Of a DNA stretch of 64,000 nucleotides, positions 30,166 to 39,406 are shown in pieces. Position 1 is the stretch's first letter; the number at the start of each line of letters is the position of its first letter. The stretch is taken from the NCBI RefSeq assembly GCF_013409065.1, contig NZ_JACBZP010000001.1, positions 62,001 through 126,000 on the forward strand, in the 5' to 3' direction. The notes under the pieces were generated by a model, which was not told the DNA's origin, ran no database searches, and saw only the letters and a program-made list of their open reading frames with translations. Made by a program: the position numbers and the translations under genes. The stretch is from Spelaeicoccus albus (GTDB lineage Bacteria; Actinomycetota; Actinomycetes; Actinomycetales; Brevibacteriaceae).

Positions 30166-30777
30166 TTAGGACAACTCCATCAGCGTCAGCGCAGTCTCGT
30201 CGGCGATTTCGTTGTCGGTGCGCTGCACGCGGCCGAGCCCGGTGCCCGCCAGCAAACCGGCGAACTCGCGGCCGGCTCGGGCGATCCGCGCCGACAGCCC
30301 CGTCTCCTCCGAGGCGCCCCAGTCCTCGGAGGACGCGTAGACACCTGTCGGAACGGCGAACGCTTGCATGTATGCGAACAGCGGGCGCATTGCCGATTCG
30401 ATGGCCAGCGAGTGCCGCGGCGTGCCGCCGGTCGCCGCCAGCAGGACCGGTTTACCAATGAGCGCCGAGTTGTCCATGACGTCCATGAACATCTTGAACA
30501 GGCCGTTGTACGAGGCCTTGAAGATCGGCGAGGCAACTATCAGCCCGTCCGCCTCGGCCACGGCGTCCAGGACGGACTGCAGCTCGGGGTCGGCGTATCC
30601 GACGACGAGATTGTTGGTGATGGATTGAGCCAGCTCGCGCAGTTCGATGGTCGTGACCTGCACGTCCTGCCCGTCGGCGCGCAGCCGGCCGGTCGCGTCG
30701 TCCGCAAGCTTGTCGATCAGCAGCCTTGTGGACGACGGCTCCGACAAGCCCGCCGAGAGTGCAACGATCTTCGTCAT
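30166..30777 (-). CDS. NADPH-dependent FMN reductase (CE1759-type)
   Basis: A 203-residue flavodoxin-fold reductase that supplies reduced FMN. ALSAGLSEPSSTRLLIDKLA gives the phosphate-binding loop, and ASPIFKASYNGLFKMFMD and ATGGTPRHSL complete the FMN site. It is the third gene of an operon: its start overlaps the MarR stop by 4 bp. The first gene is a luciferase-like monooxygenase of the matching CE1758 type, its likely partner. Confidence 0.9.
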   Translation of the reverse strand: MTKIVALSAGLSEPSSTRLLIDKLADDATGRLRADGQDVQVTTIELRELAQSITNNLVVGYADPELQSVLDAVAEADGLIVASPIFKASYNGLFKMFMDVMDNSALIGKPVLLAATGGTPRHSLAIESAMRPLFAYMQAFAVPTGVYASSEDWGASEETGLSARIARAGREFAGLLAGTGLGRVQRTDNEIADETALTLMELS

Positions 30778-31244
30778 GCGTGGTGCCTTTCTTCAATTGA
30801 CTCCTGCGCCCGGCGCAATTTTCCGGTCAGCTCGCGCAGCGTGGCAAGTTCGCCGGCGTCGAGCGCATTGCTCATGTAGTGGTGAATGCTGGCCAGGTGA
30901 CGTCTGCCGATCTCGCGCTGTTTCTCGGCGCCGGACGGCGTGAGCGCCACGAGCGTGCCGCGGCGGTCGCCGGCGCTCGGCGTCCGTTCGACATAGCCGG
31001 CACGCTCGAGTCGTTCGACCATCCGGCTCAGCGACGGCTGGCTGAGCAGGACGAATTCGTTCAGCTCGCCAAGGCGCATGGCGCTCTTCTCGCGGCCGGC
31101 AAGCGTGAACAGCACGTCGTATTCGCGCACCGTCAGCTCGCCCCACACGTCGTCCGCGGCAAAGCGGCGCATCAACGTCACCTGCGCCCGAAAGAGCGAT
31201 TCCCAGGCGTCGCCGCTGAGCCGCGGACCGGACCGGGCGGTCAT
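30774..31244 (-). CDS. MarR-family regulator
   Basis: A 156-residue winged-helix protein with the MarR core (LTVREYDVLFTLAGREKSAM, then LSQPSLSRMVERLERAGYVE and a wing TPSAGDRRGTLVALT). It sits inside the monooxygenase operon with 4-bp overlaps on both sides, so it probably auto-regulates the unit in answer to a substrate or redox signal. The ligand is unknown. Confidence 0.9.
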   Translation of the reverse strand: MTARSGPRLSGDAWESLFRAQVTLMRRFAADDVWGELTVREYDVLFTLAGREKSAMRLGELNEFVLLSQPSLSRMVERLERAGYVERTPSAGDRRGTLVALTPSGAEKQREIGRRHLASIHHYMSNALDAGELATLRELTGKLRRAQESIEERHHA

Positions 31245-32395
31245 GACCGGGCTCCTACCGCGTCCGTGTGCTCGGCGGTTGCCACGGCGCCGGTCGAGTG
31301 GTCGGACGACGCTTCGGCTGTTGCCTCGGCAGCGGCCTTGCGGGCAGCGAACGTCGGGCCGTCGGGCACGTCGCCGGGCTTCAGAGCGGCGAATTCCTTG
31401 CGCAATACCGGCACGACCTCCTCGCCGAGCAGATCGAGCTGCTCCAGCACGGTCTTCAGCGGCAGCCCGGCATGATCCATGAGGAACAGCTGGCGTTGAT
31501 AGTCACCGTAGAATTCGCGGAACGACAACGTCTTTTCAATGACTTGCTGCGGACTGCCAACCGTCAACGGCGTTTGCGCCGTGAAATCCTCCATCGACGG
31601 GCCGTGGCCGTAGACCGGCGCATTATCGAAGTACGGACGGAATTCGCGGACGGCGTCCTGCGAGTTCTTCCGCATGAACGCCTGGCCGCCGACGCCGACT
31701 ATTGCTTGTTCGGGCGTGCCGTGGCCGTAGTGGGCGAACCGTTCCCGGTATAGGTTGATCAGCCGGATGTAGTGCTCCTTGGGCCAAAAGATGTTGTTGG
31801 CGAAAAAACCGTCGCCGTAGAACGCGGCTTGTTCGGCGATCTCGGGGCTGCGGATCGACCCGTGCCACACGAACGGCGGCACACCGTCCAGCGGTCTGGG
31901 AGTCGAGGTGAAGCCTTGGAGCGGCGTGCGGAATTTGCCGGACCAGTCGACCTTTTCGTTGCGCCAGAGCTTGTGCAGCAGCGCGTAGTTCTCGATGGTC
32001 AGCGGAATGCCTTGGCGAATGTCCTTGCCGAACCACGGGTACACCGGGCCGGTGTTGCCGCGGCCCATCATCAGGTCGACGCGGCCATCGGACAGGTGTT
32101 GGAGCATTGCGTAGTCTTCGGCGATGCGCACGGGATCGGTGGTGGTGATCAACGTCGTCGACGTCGACAGGATGATCCGCGACGTGCGCGCGGCAATATG
32201 GGCCAGCATGGTGGTCGGCGCGGACGGGATGAACGGCGGGTTGTGGTGCTCGCCGGTGGCAAACACGTCGAGGCCGACCTCTTCGGCGTGCTGGGCGATC
32301 GTCATGATCGCCTTGATGCGCTCGTGTTCACTCGGGGTGTGGCCGGTCGTCGGATCGGTCGTCACGTCACCAACCGAAAAAATGCCGATCTGCAT
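31241..32395 (-). CDS. LLM-class flavin-dependent oxidoreductase (CE1758-type)
   Basis: A 384-residue luciferase-like monooxygenase that would use FMNH2 and O2. The barrel is shown by QIGIFSVGDVTTDPTTG, FATGEHHNPPF, ISTSTTLITTTDPVRIAEDYA and MMGRGNTGPVYPWFG. The C-terminal 30 residues are low complexity. It is first in the operon with MarR and the FMN reductase, the CE1758/CE1759 pairing. GGAGG precedes the ATG. The substrate is unknown. Confidence 0.9.
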   Translation of the reverse strand: MQIGIFSVGDVTTDPTTGHTPSEHERIKAIMTIAQHAEEVGLDVFATGEHHNPPFIPSAPTTMLAHIAARTSRIILSTSTTLITTTDPVRIAEDYAMLQHLSDGRVDLMMGRGNTGPVYPWFGKDIRQGIPLTIENYALLHKLWRNEKVDWSGKFRTPLQGFTSTPRPLDGVPPFVWHGSIRSPEIAEQAAFYGDGFFANNIFWPKEHYIRLINLYRERFAHYGHGTPEQAIVGVGGQAFMRKNSQDAVREFRPYFDNAPVYGHGPSMEDFTAQTPLTVGSPQQVIEKTLSFREFYGDYQRQLFLMDHAGLPLKTVLEQLDLLGEEVVPVLRKEFAALKPGDVPDGPTFAARKAAAEATAEASSDHSTGAVATAEHTDAVGARS

Positions 32396-32410
32396 GGGGC
32401 GCCTCCAGAA

Positions 32411-32430
32411 GTTAATGCGTTTGCATGGAT
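32411..32430 (-). promoter_or_regulatory. Candidate MarR operator
   Basis: GTTAATGCGTTTGCATGGAT contains the inverted repeat ATGC-GTTT-GCAT and is AT-rich. It lies about 20 bp upstream of the monooxygenase start, a likely position for autorepression by the operon's MarR protein. Confidence 0.4.
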
Positions 32431-32508
32431 TTATGAAGGGAGAACTGCCGGGCCGCGTGAGTTATTCCCGGCGCCGGCCGCGTCCGCGTTCTCGGTCGCT
32501 CGCCCAGT

Positions 32509-33198
32509 TCACGGCTCGCTCGTCTTGTTCACGACCCTGCGCAGCCACTCGGCCACTCCCGCCACGTGCACGGTGAGCAGCGAACGGACCAGCTCGGCGT
32601 CCCGCGCAGCCACGGCATCCAGGATCGCGGCGTGCTCGCCCAAGGTCCGTGCCACGGCGTGCTGTTGTGTCAGACCCCGCCATATGCGCGCCCGGACCGT
32701 CTGTCCGGCCAAGAGTTCGAGCTGACCGGCCAGATACGAATTGCCGGAAGCCTCCGAGAGCACACGATGGAACCGGACGTCGTGGCTGACCAGTTCTTCG
32801 ACGCCGGTGGACTCGTCCACGCCGTCCATGGTGGCCCGCAGCCGTTCGACCTCGTCGTCGCTGATCCGGACGGCGGCCATGGCGCCGGCGGCCGGCTCCA
32901 GGATGCGGCGGACTTCGAACAGTTCAAGGATCGAGCGATCCTGATAGAGATCGACCACGAAGCCGACCGCATCGGCCAGCAGGCCCGGCTCGAGACTCGT
33001 GACATAGGTGCCGTCGCCGCGACGGACGTCGAGCACCCGCACGAGATCAAGAGCCTTGACGGCTTCGCGCAGCGAATTCCGAGACAATCCCAGCCGCTCG
33101 CTCAGCTCCTTTTCCGGAGGCAGCCGGTCGCCCGGACGCAACTCGCCGGACAAAATCATGCCCTTGATCTTCGTGATCGCGTCATCGGTAAGCGCCAT
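32509..33198 (-). CDS. FadR-subfamily GntR regulator
   Basis: A 229-residue GntR protein. The winged helix runs from ITKIKGMILSGELRPGDRLP through LSERLGLSRNSLREAVKALD and the wing GDGTYV. The FCD ligand domain has DVRFHRVLSEASGN and LGEHAAILDAV, with the metal-binding Asp/His pattern. The start at 33198 is chosen because homology begins there; the frame is open 195 bp further but that stretch reads through the intergenic operator and the transporter start. It is divergent from an SHS-type carboxylate transporter, probably its target (LldR-like role inferred). Confidence 0.88.
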   Translation of the reverse strand: MALTDDAITKIKGMILSGELRPGDRLPPEKELSERLGLSRNSLREAVKALDLVRVLDVRRGDGTYVTSLEPGLLADAVGFVVDLYQDRSILELFEVRRILEPAAGAMAAVRISDDEVERLRATMDGVDESTGVEELVSHDVRFHRVLSEASGNSYLAGQLELLAGQTVRARIWRGLTQQHAVARTLGEHAAILDAVAARDAELVRSLLTVHVAGVAEWLRRVVNKTSEP

Positions 33199-33218
33199 GG
33201 ACGCGATTCTACCGATTG

Positions 33219-33273
33219 GTCGGATGTTTCGTCGGGTGTCGCGTGATGCATCCGACATCCGGCGGCGTACTAT
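33219..33273. promoter_or_regulatory. Operator/promoter region between GntR regulator and transporter
   Basis: Perfect 8-bp arms GTCGGATG (33219-33226) and CATCCGAC (33249-33256) form an inverted repeat. A -10-like TACTAT (33268-33273) follows on the transporter side. A regulator bound here could repress both divergent genes. No good -35 was found. Confidence 0.4.
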
Positions 33274-33332
33274 GCGTTTGTCGATAGTAGAGCAATGTAA
33301 TTCCCCAACTCGGTCAGTAAGGACACTCCGAC

Positions 33333-34598
33333 ATGTCTTCGGAAGCCACGCACGCGCCAAAAGAGACGTGGAACGGCGCACAACGCAGCACATTATTCGC
33401 CGGCGTAGGAAGCTGGACGCTCGACGCGTTCGACTACTTCATCCTGGTATTCGTCCTGGACGCGGTTGCGCACGGATTCGACGCGAGCATCACCGCCGTC
33501 TCGTTGGCCATCACGCTGACCCTTGTGATGCGGCCGGTCGGGGCGCTCATCTTCGGTGCCGTCGCCGAGAAAATTGGCCGCAAACCCGTCTTGATGATCA
33601 ACATCGTCATATTCGCCGTCATCGAGTTGCTCACCGCACTCGCTCCGAACTTGGAGACGTTCCTGACGCTACGCGTGATCTACGGCGTCGCCATGGGCGG
33701 CATCTGGGGTGTCGCTTCGGCGCTGACCATGGAGACGATCCCCCAACATGCGCGCGGACGCGTTTCCGGCATCTTCCAAGCCGGCTATCCGCTCGGCTAC
33801 CTCATCGCATCAATCGTTTTCGGTCTCTGCTTCGACGCGATCGGATGGCGGGGCATGTTCGCGGTCGGCGTCGTCCCGCTCCTGTTGGCCGTGTTCATCT
33901 TCTTCTTCGTCAAGGAGTCCCCTGTCTGGCTGGCAGCACGCGGAACACCGGAGAAGCCAAAGAAGCCGGCCTTCTGGCCGGCCGTCGCCAAGCATTGGAA
34001 AGTGCTGATCTTCACTGTCGTCCTCATGGCCGCGTTCAACTACTTCAGCCACGGCACTCAGGACATGTACCCGACATTCCTGCAAGAGCAGCACGGATTC
34101 GGTTCGGGCACCGTCAGCGTGATCGCCATTTCGTACAATATCGCCGCCATCATTGGCGGTGTCTTGGCCGGGACCTTGTCGCAGCGGTACGGCCGCAAAA
34201 AGATCATCATGATTTTCTCGCTGCTGGCACTGCCGTGCATCCCGTTGTGGGCATTTGCGACCGGGTCGTGGGGGCTCGGCATCGGCGCGTTCCTCGTGCA
34301 GTTCATGGTGCAAGGCGCGTGGGGCGTGATTCCGGCGTACCTCAACGAGCTGATGCCCGAAGGCACCCGCGCCATTCTGCCGGGCTTCGTCTACCAGCTC
34401 GGCAACGTCATCGCTTCGCCGAACTCGGTGCTGCAGGCGTCGATCGCCAGCCACACCGGCGGCAATTACGGCCTGGCCATGGCCATCGTGGCCGGTTCGG
34501 TCGCCATCATCATCGCCGTGATGATCTACTTCGGCAAGGAGACCAAGAACACGACGTTCGTCGATCGGCCGGCTTCGGCGACGCCGTCCGGGGGTTAG
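33333..34598 (+). CDS. MFS transporter of the SHS (lactate/sialate) type
   Basis: A 421-residue major facilitator with 12 helices. The N-terminus FAGVGSWTLDAFDYFILVFVL is the classical pattern of sialate/lactate:H+ symporters, with the loop GAVAEKIGRKP and the repeat GTLSQRYGRKK. The divergent FadR-type regulator suggests an organic acid such as lactate or pyruvate; that is inference. An AAGGA ribosome site precedes the ATG. Confidence 0.85.
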   Translation: MSSEATHAPKETWNGAQRSTLFAGVGSWTLDAFDYFILVFVLDAVAHGFDASITAVSLAITLTLVMRPVGALIFGAVAEKIGRKPVLMINIVIFAVIELLTALAPNLETFLTLRVIYGVAMGGIWGVASALTMETIPQHARGRVSGIFQAGYPLGYLIASIVFGLCFDAIGWRGMFAVGVVPLLLAVFIFFFVKESPVWLAARGTPEKPKKPAFWPAVAKHWKVLIFTVVLMAAFNYFSHGTQDMYPTFLQEQHGFGSGTVSVIAISYNIAAIIGGVLAGTLSQRYGRKKIIMIFSLLALPCIPLWAFATGSWGLGIGAFLVQFMVQGAWGVIPAYLNELMPEGTRAILPGFVYQLGNVIASPNSVLQASIASHTGGNYGLAMAIVAGSVAIIIAVMIYFGKETKNTTFVDRPASATPSGG

Positions 34599-34634
34599 CC
34601 GACGCCGGAATCCCGCACTCTCCCCGGTCGAGAG

Positions 34635-34853
34635 TCAGCGGCGCGTGAGGCCGCGCAGCCCGATGACCGAGGTGACTGTCCCCAGGGCCAACGAGGTGCC
34701 GATCAGGCAGGCGTGAACCTTGAGGAACGTCGTGGGGCTTCCGTCGTCGTCGAACGACCGGGCGTCCTTGTAGATCCGCGTCCAGAACCGCGGCCAGATG
34801 ACCCAGTTCCATGCGCCCGCACCGATCAGCACTACCGAACTCTTCTTGCTCAT
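34635..34853 (-). CDS. SCO4848-family membrane protein
   Basis: A 72-residue protein with two membrane helices (VVLIGAGAWNWVIWPRFW and LIGTSLALGTVTSVIGLRGL) separated by a short acidic loop containing DDDGSPTTFLKVHA. This matches the small conserved actinobacterial SCO4848 family of unknown function. GGAGG is only 1 nt before the ATG. It is convergent with the transporter gene upstream. Confidence 0.8.
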   Translation of the reverse strand: MSKKSSVVLIGAGAWNWVIWPRFWTRIYKDARSFDDDGSPTTFLKVHACLIGTSLALGTVTSVIGLRGLTRR

Positions 34854-34922
34854 GCCTCCATTGTGCAGCCGAGCGGCTGGACGTTTCCTGAGTGCCCTTT
34901 CGGACGCCGGACGCCGGGCGCG

Positions 34923-36083
34923 TCACGCTCCGTGCATCAGCGCCTTGTCGAACATCAATGCCAGCCCTGCCGACATCAGCCCGAGGAGGCCCAACGCCCA
35001 GAAGACCATTTCGATATTGTGCCCAACCCACAGGCCGACGACGAAAACGAGCAACGCGCCGACGCCGTTGGCGAATCCCAACGCGATCCCCGATCCCATC
35101 GAGCGGTTTTCCGGGAAGATGTCCTGCCCGAGCAACACGGTCGTCGATCCGGTCAGGAAGAACGCGATGCCCAGGAGGGCTGCCGATATCCACGCCCACG
35201 GCCCCATCAAATAGACGCTCGGCACGATCAGCACGGCACCTGCCACGGCCGACACGACGAGAACGAGCCGCGTGCCGAACCGGTCGGTCAGATGACCGCC
35301 CCAGAGATTGCCGATCACCCCGACCGTCGTCATGGTCGTAATGATCGACGCGCCGACCACGAGCGATCCGCCGCGCTGGTCCCACAGAATGGGGACGAAG
35401 GTGACGAACGAGTAAATGGAGAGCGTGCGAATGCCCTGATAGCCGATCAACAGTGTCATCGGCCGGGCATGTTCACTCATCCGGATGGCGTGGCCGTTCT
35501 GCTTCTTTGGCGGAAGCGCCGGCATGAACCGCAATACGAAGGGCGCCGTGACGATCCCGGGCACGGCGATGACCCAGAGATTGGCCAAGCCGGCGCTCGA
35601 GACGATCAGGCTGGCCGCGGTCGGCCACAGCCCGCGGCCGATTTCGCCGCCGACGAGAAACACCGAGGTCAACAGGCCCTTCTTACCGGCAAGCATGCTG
35701 CGCACGCCGGCGAGCGCTTGCGGATGGAAAAACGCGTTGCCCACGCCGATCAACACCAGCAGGACGATCAGCAGCCAGGTTGACTGGACCACGCCGATCA
35801 AGCCGCCGCCGATCGACGTCATCAACAGGCCGATGACCACGAGGCTGCGGCCGCCGAGGCGGTCGGCGAGCCTGCCGGTGAGCGGCTGCAGAACTTGGCC
35901 GATTGTCAGGGCCGTGACAAGCACCCCGGCCATTTGCACCGGCTCCCCGAGCGTGGCCAGCACGGCCGGCAGGACGCCGGGCAGGTAGTTCGATGCGCCG
36001 TCGTTGAGCAGGTGCGCCCAGCTCAGCCCAAAGAGGCGTCGGCGGAATTTGGGTGCCGGATTCGCCTCTTGCACGCTGCTCAT
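34923..36083 (-). CDS. MFS transporter, fosmidomycin-resistance (Fsr)-like
   Basis: A 386-residue, 12-helix transporter. LSWAHLLNDGASNYLPGVLPAVL is the Fsr-type first helix (H...ND...LP); GRLADRLGGRSLVVIG is the loop 2-3 motif; LGQDIFPENRSMGSGIALGF is in the C half. Likely a drug or metabolite exporter; the substrate is unknown. A direct repeat GCCGGTCGGAT occurs twice at 36121-36142, just upstream. Confidence 0.85.
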   Translation of the reverse strand: MSSVQEANPAPKFRRRLFGLSWAHLLNDGASNYLPGVLPAVLATLGEPVQMAGVLVTALTIGQVLQPLTGRLADRLGGRSLVVIGLLMTSIGGGLIGVVQSTWLLIVLLVLIGVGNAFFHPQALAGVRSMLAGKKGLLTSVFLVGGEIGRGLWPTAASLIVSSAGLANLWVIAVPGIVTAPFVLRFMPALPPKKQNGHAIRMSEHARPMTLLIGYQGIRTLSIYSFVTFVPILWDQRGGSLVVGASIITTMTTVGVIGNLWGGHLTDRFGTRLVLVVSAVAGAVLIVPSVYLMGPWAWISAALLGIAFFLTGSTTVLLGQDIFPENRSMGSGIALGFANGVGALLVFVVGLWVGHNIEMVFWALGLLGLMSAGLALMFDKALMHGA

Positions 36084-36143
36084 CCGGCTGCTCCCCCTTC
36101 ACTGCACATCGCGATGCCTCGCCGGTCGGATGCCGGTCGGATG

Positions 36144-36189
36144 AAAAAGGCCCCGCCGGTCCCTTGAACATCAAGAGAAGGCGGGGCCT
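36144..36189 (-). terminator. Rho-independent terminator of tRNA-Ser(CGA)
   Basis: Arms AGGCCCCGCC and GGCGGGGCCT (10 bp, perfect) are followed, in the leftward direction, by TTTTC. It begins 3 bp past the encoded CCA end of the tRNA. Confidence 0.9.
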
Positions 36190-36191
36190 CG

Positions 36192-36282
36192 TGGCGGTAG
36201 CGGTGGGATTTGAACCCACGGTGCGCTGTTAACGCACACAACATTTCGAGTGTTGCACCTTCGGCCGCTCGGACACGCTACC
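36192..36282 (-). tRNA. tRNA-Ser(CGA)
   Basis: Acceptor arms GGTAGCG and CGCTACC pair over 7 bp, discriminator G, encoded CCA. The anticodon stem CAACA/TGTTG holds loop CTCGAAA, so the anticodon is CGA (reads UCG). A long variable arm (GTGCG...CGCAC) marks a class II serine tRNA, and the T arm GTGGGTTCAAATCCCAC is canonical. Confidence 0.96.
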
Positions 36283-36291
36283 GCCGACAAG

Positions 36292-36320
36292 GCTATATGA
36301 AACACCCCCGCACTGCCCAA
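36292..36320 (-). promoter_or_regulatory. Promoter of tRNA-Ser(CGA)
   Basis: Read leftward, TTGGGC (-35) is followed by a 17-bp spacer and TATAGC (-10). The tRNA 5' end lies 9 nt after the -10. The spacing is ideal for the housekeeping sigma factor. Confidence 0.6.
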
Positions 36321-36397
36321 TCGGGGGATTCCGGGCCGACTCCGCCGCCGTCCCGCCGGGCCAGCAGCGAGGCCACCAATCGGGCCATCATTCGGGC

Positions 36398-36877
36398 TTA
36401 TCGGCGTGCCGCAAAGAAATCGGTGAGCACCCGCCCACACTCGCCCGCCCGCACGCCGGGGATCACCTCAACCCAGTGATTGGCGCGTTTGTCGCGGACG
36501 ACGTCCCACACACTTCCGGTCGCGCCGGCCTTCTCGTCCCACGCGCCCAGCACGATGCGCTCGACTCGCGCCGATAACGCTGCACCGGCGCACATGAGAC
36601 ACGGCTCGAGGGTGACGACGAGAGTGCACCCGGTGAGCCGCCATGAGCGGAGGTGCGCTGCGGCCCGGCGAAGCGCGATGATTTCGGCGTGTGCCGTCGG
36701 GTCGCCGAGTTCTTCGCGTTGGTTGTGGCCGGTGCCGACGATCTCGCCGGCCTCCGACACCACGACGGCGCCCACCGGGACGTCGCCGGTGCGGCTCGCG
36801 GCCGAGGCCTCGGTCAGTGCCGCACCCATCCAGGCCACGTGACGGCGCGCGGGCGGCATTTCCGCACTCACGCTCAC
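36398..36877 (-). CDS. tadA: tRNA-specific adenosine deaminase
   Basis: Deaminates A34 of tRNA-Arg(ACG) to inosine. The 159-residue protein has the zinc site HAEIIAL (catalytic Glu) and EPCLMCAGA, plus VPVGAVVV and the C-terminal tail. It is directly coupled by a 4-bp overlap to the upstream gene, which encodes the tRNA adenosine deaminase-associated protein, a typical actinobacterial arrangement. Confidence 0.94.
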   Translation of the reverse strand: MSVSAEMPPARRHVAWMGAALTEASAASRTGDVPVGAVVVSEAGEIVGTGHNQREELGDPTAHAEIIALRRAAAHLRSWRLTGCTLVVTLEPCLMCAGAALSARVERIVLGAWDEKAGATGSVWDVVRDKRANHWVEVIPGVRAGECGRVLTDFFAARR

Positions 36878-37434
36878 CGCAGAGCGTCGAGCAGTTCGCT
36901 GAATCCGACGGTTTCGCCGATCTCGGTGAGCACTTGCCCCGGATCTTCGGAATGCTCTTCAACGAGGGCGCAGAGTTTTTCACCATCGATACCGCGCGCT
37001 TCCAACACGTCGATATCGCCGCCCCATTCGGCGGGGGTATTGACGCTCAAGACAGCGGTAGCCGACGTCTGATCCTCTTCGTCCTCGTCGTCGGGCTCCG
37101 CCGGGTCCTGCTCGACGTCGTCATCGGGTTCCTCGTCGGCGTCGAAATCCCTGGCCGGCACGCCGATATAGTCCGCCAGGACGTCGACGAACGTGCTCCG
37201 GGCGGCGGCATGCACGTCGGAGACGAACACCTTGGCATCGTCGTCCGACCTGGCGCGCACCAGCGCGAACCACTCGTCTTCGTGTTCGATCACGGCTACG
37301 GTGTCGAGCCCGTCGCACGAGACAGTTCGCATCGTGTCGACGAGATCCTCCATATCGGCCGAGTCCATCGGATCCACGTCTCTGGCCCGCCAGCCGTCGC
37401 CGGTATCCGCGAGCACTGCAGTGAAGTACGACAT
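36874..37434 (-). CDS. tRNA adenosine deaminase-associated protein
   Basis: A 186-residue protein of the family found next to tadA in actinobacteria; the exact role is unknown. It begins SYFTAVLADTGDGWRARDVD, has a central acidic low-complexity stretch (about 105-135) and ends with a conserved VLTEIGETVGFSELLDALR. The start is the ATG at 37434; an in-frame TTG 18 bp upstream is less likely. Confidence 0.82.
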   Translation of the reverse strand: MSYFTAVLADTGDGWRARDVDPMDSADMEDLVDTMRTVSCDGLDTVAVIEHEDEWFALVRARSDDDAKVFVSDVHAAARSTFVDVLADYIGVPARDFDADEEPDDDVEQDPAEPDDEDEEDQTSATAVLSVNTPAEWGGDIDVLEARGIDGEKLCALVEEHSEDPGQVLTEIGETVGFSELLDALR

Positions 37435-37536
37435 AAGCCCATGATCGCCCAAATACCGCTATTCGGAAACACTCGACGCGCACAGGCAGGTGTTTTTCCG
37501 TGGACGGCCGACCGCCGAGGCCCGGTTCACGCCGCG

Positions 37537-38406
<870 letters not shown>

Positions 38407-38490
38407 CGTGTCTCCTTTTCGGCGCGACCGTCGATTTCGGCGTGACCAGCGGTGTACAGCCGTTGCCGGTGACAAGGTACATTGGCATCC

Positions 38491-39126
38491 ATGCGCTTGC
38501 ACATCGCCGATCATCCGCTCATTTCCCACAAACTTACTGTGTTGCGCGATCGGACGACCGACTCGCCCACATTCCGGAGACTCGCCGACGAGCTCGTCAC
38601 ATTGCTGGCCTACGAGGCCACCCGCGAGGTCCACGTCGAACCGCGCGAGATCACCACCCCCGTCACCGAGATGACCGGGGTGCGGATTGCCGATCCCCGG
38701 CCGCTCGTCGTCCCGATTCTCCGCGCCGGCTTGGGAATGCTCGAAGGCATGACGCGGCTTGTGCCGACGGCCGAGGTGGGGTTCCTCGGCATGGTTCGCG
38801 ACGAAGAGACGCTCACCGCCACCACGTACGCCGAACGGCTCCCCGATGACCTGTCCGGCCGGCAGATCTTCGTCCTCGACCCGATGCTGGCCACCGGCGG
38901 CACCCTGGCGGCGGCTATCCGATTCCTGCTCGATCGGGGCGCACGGGACGTCGTCGCCATCTGTTTGCTGACCGCACCGGAGGGCGTGCGGTTGATCGAG
39001 ACCACGTTCGGCCAAAGCGCGAACGTCACGATCGTGACGGCGGCGTTGGACGAGCGGCTGAACGAGAAGGGGTACATCGTGCCCGGTCTCGGGGACGCCG
39101 GCGACCGCCTTTACGGAGTCGTCTAA
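38491..39126 (+). CDS. upp: Uracil phosphoribosyltransferase
   Basis: Makes UMP from uracil and PRPP in pyrimidine salvage. The 211-residue protein begins [20 protein letters not shown] and shows the PRPP site [16 protein letters not shown] plus the uracil-binding end [20 protein letters not shown] 38491 is chosen over an in-frame TTG 9 bp upstream. No Shine-Dalgarno is visible, so translation may be leaderless. Confidence 0.95.
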   Translation: MRLHIADHPLISHKLTVLRDRTTDSPTFRRLADELVTLLAYEATREVHVEPREITTPVTEMTGVRIADPRPLVVPILRAGLGMLEGMTRLVPTAEVGFLGMVRDEETLTATTYAERLPDDLSGRQIFVLDPMLATGGTLAAAIRFLLDRGARDVVAICLLTAPEGVRLIETTFGQSANVTIVTAALDERLNEKGYIVPGLGDAGDRLYGVV

Positions 39127-39246
39127 CTTCGACTCCCGGGTCGGACGGCGCGGGTGCTCACGATGCAAGACGATCGTGCCGAGTGCTTGCGCCGGACCGG
39201 AAAGTACAGCAGAATCAAGACTGTGTCAGGACAACAGCCGACCACG

Positions 39247-39318
39247 ATGATGGTCATGATGCCGCGCGCTATGATGCTCAGCGCCTGCGGCTGCTGTTGC
39301 TGTCTCTCCATCAAGTAG
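39247..39318 (+). CDS. Met/Cys-rich leader peptide
   Basis: A 23-codon open frame ATG ATG GTC ATG ATG ... with six Met among the first ten residues, then CGCCCC (five Cys), ending LSIK and TAG. The peptide is MMVMMPRAMMLSACGCCCCL followed by SIK. Polycysteine leader peptides are known to attenuate downstream genes by cysteine limitation in mycobacteria. Here Met and Cys codons are both concentrated, which suggests sensing of both sulfur amino acids. No Shine-Dalgarno is seen, so it may be a leaderless start. The next gene, a winged-helix regulator, begins 89 nt later. Confidence 0.72.
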   Translation: MMVMMPRAMMLSACGCCCCLSIK

Positions 39319-39346
39319 ACACAACGTGCTGCGCCAGCCGCAGGCG
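39282..39346 (+). promoter_or_regulatory. Attenuator-like stem overlapping the leader peptide Cys codons
   Basis: CGCCTGCGGCTG (39282-39293, inside codons Ala-Cys-Gly-Cys) and CAGCCGCAGGCG (39335-39346) are perfect 12-bp complements. A ribosome stalled or progressing at the Cys codons would melt or block the left arm. A second CAGCCG at 39360-39365, just before TCGATTTTTT, could pair instead with CGGCTG. The architecture resembles a leader-peptide switch; whether it acts on transcription or translation is unknown. Confidence 0.6.
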
Positions 39347-39406
39347 GACTTCTCTCCCGCAGCCGTCGATTTTTTCAAGACCTCTTGACATCGCACGGAG
39401 AACACC

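Noticed and set aside
39123-39314. Leftward 63-codon frame opposite the Met/Cys leader
   Set aside because: It is antisense to the leader peptide, has a Gln repeat that mirrors the Cys codons, and no ribosome site. The plus-strand reading explains the sequence better.
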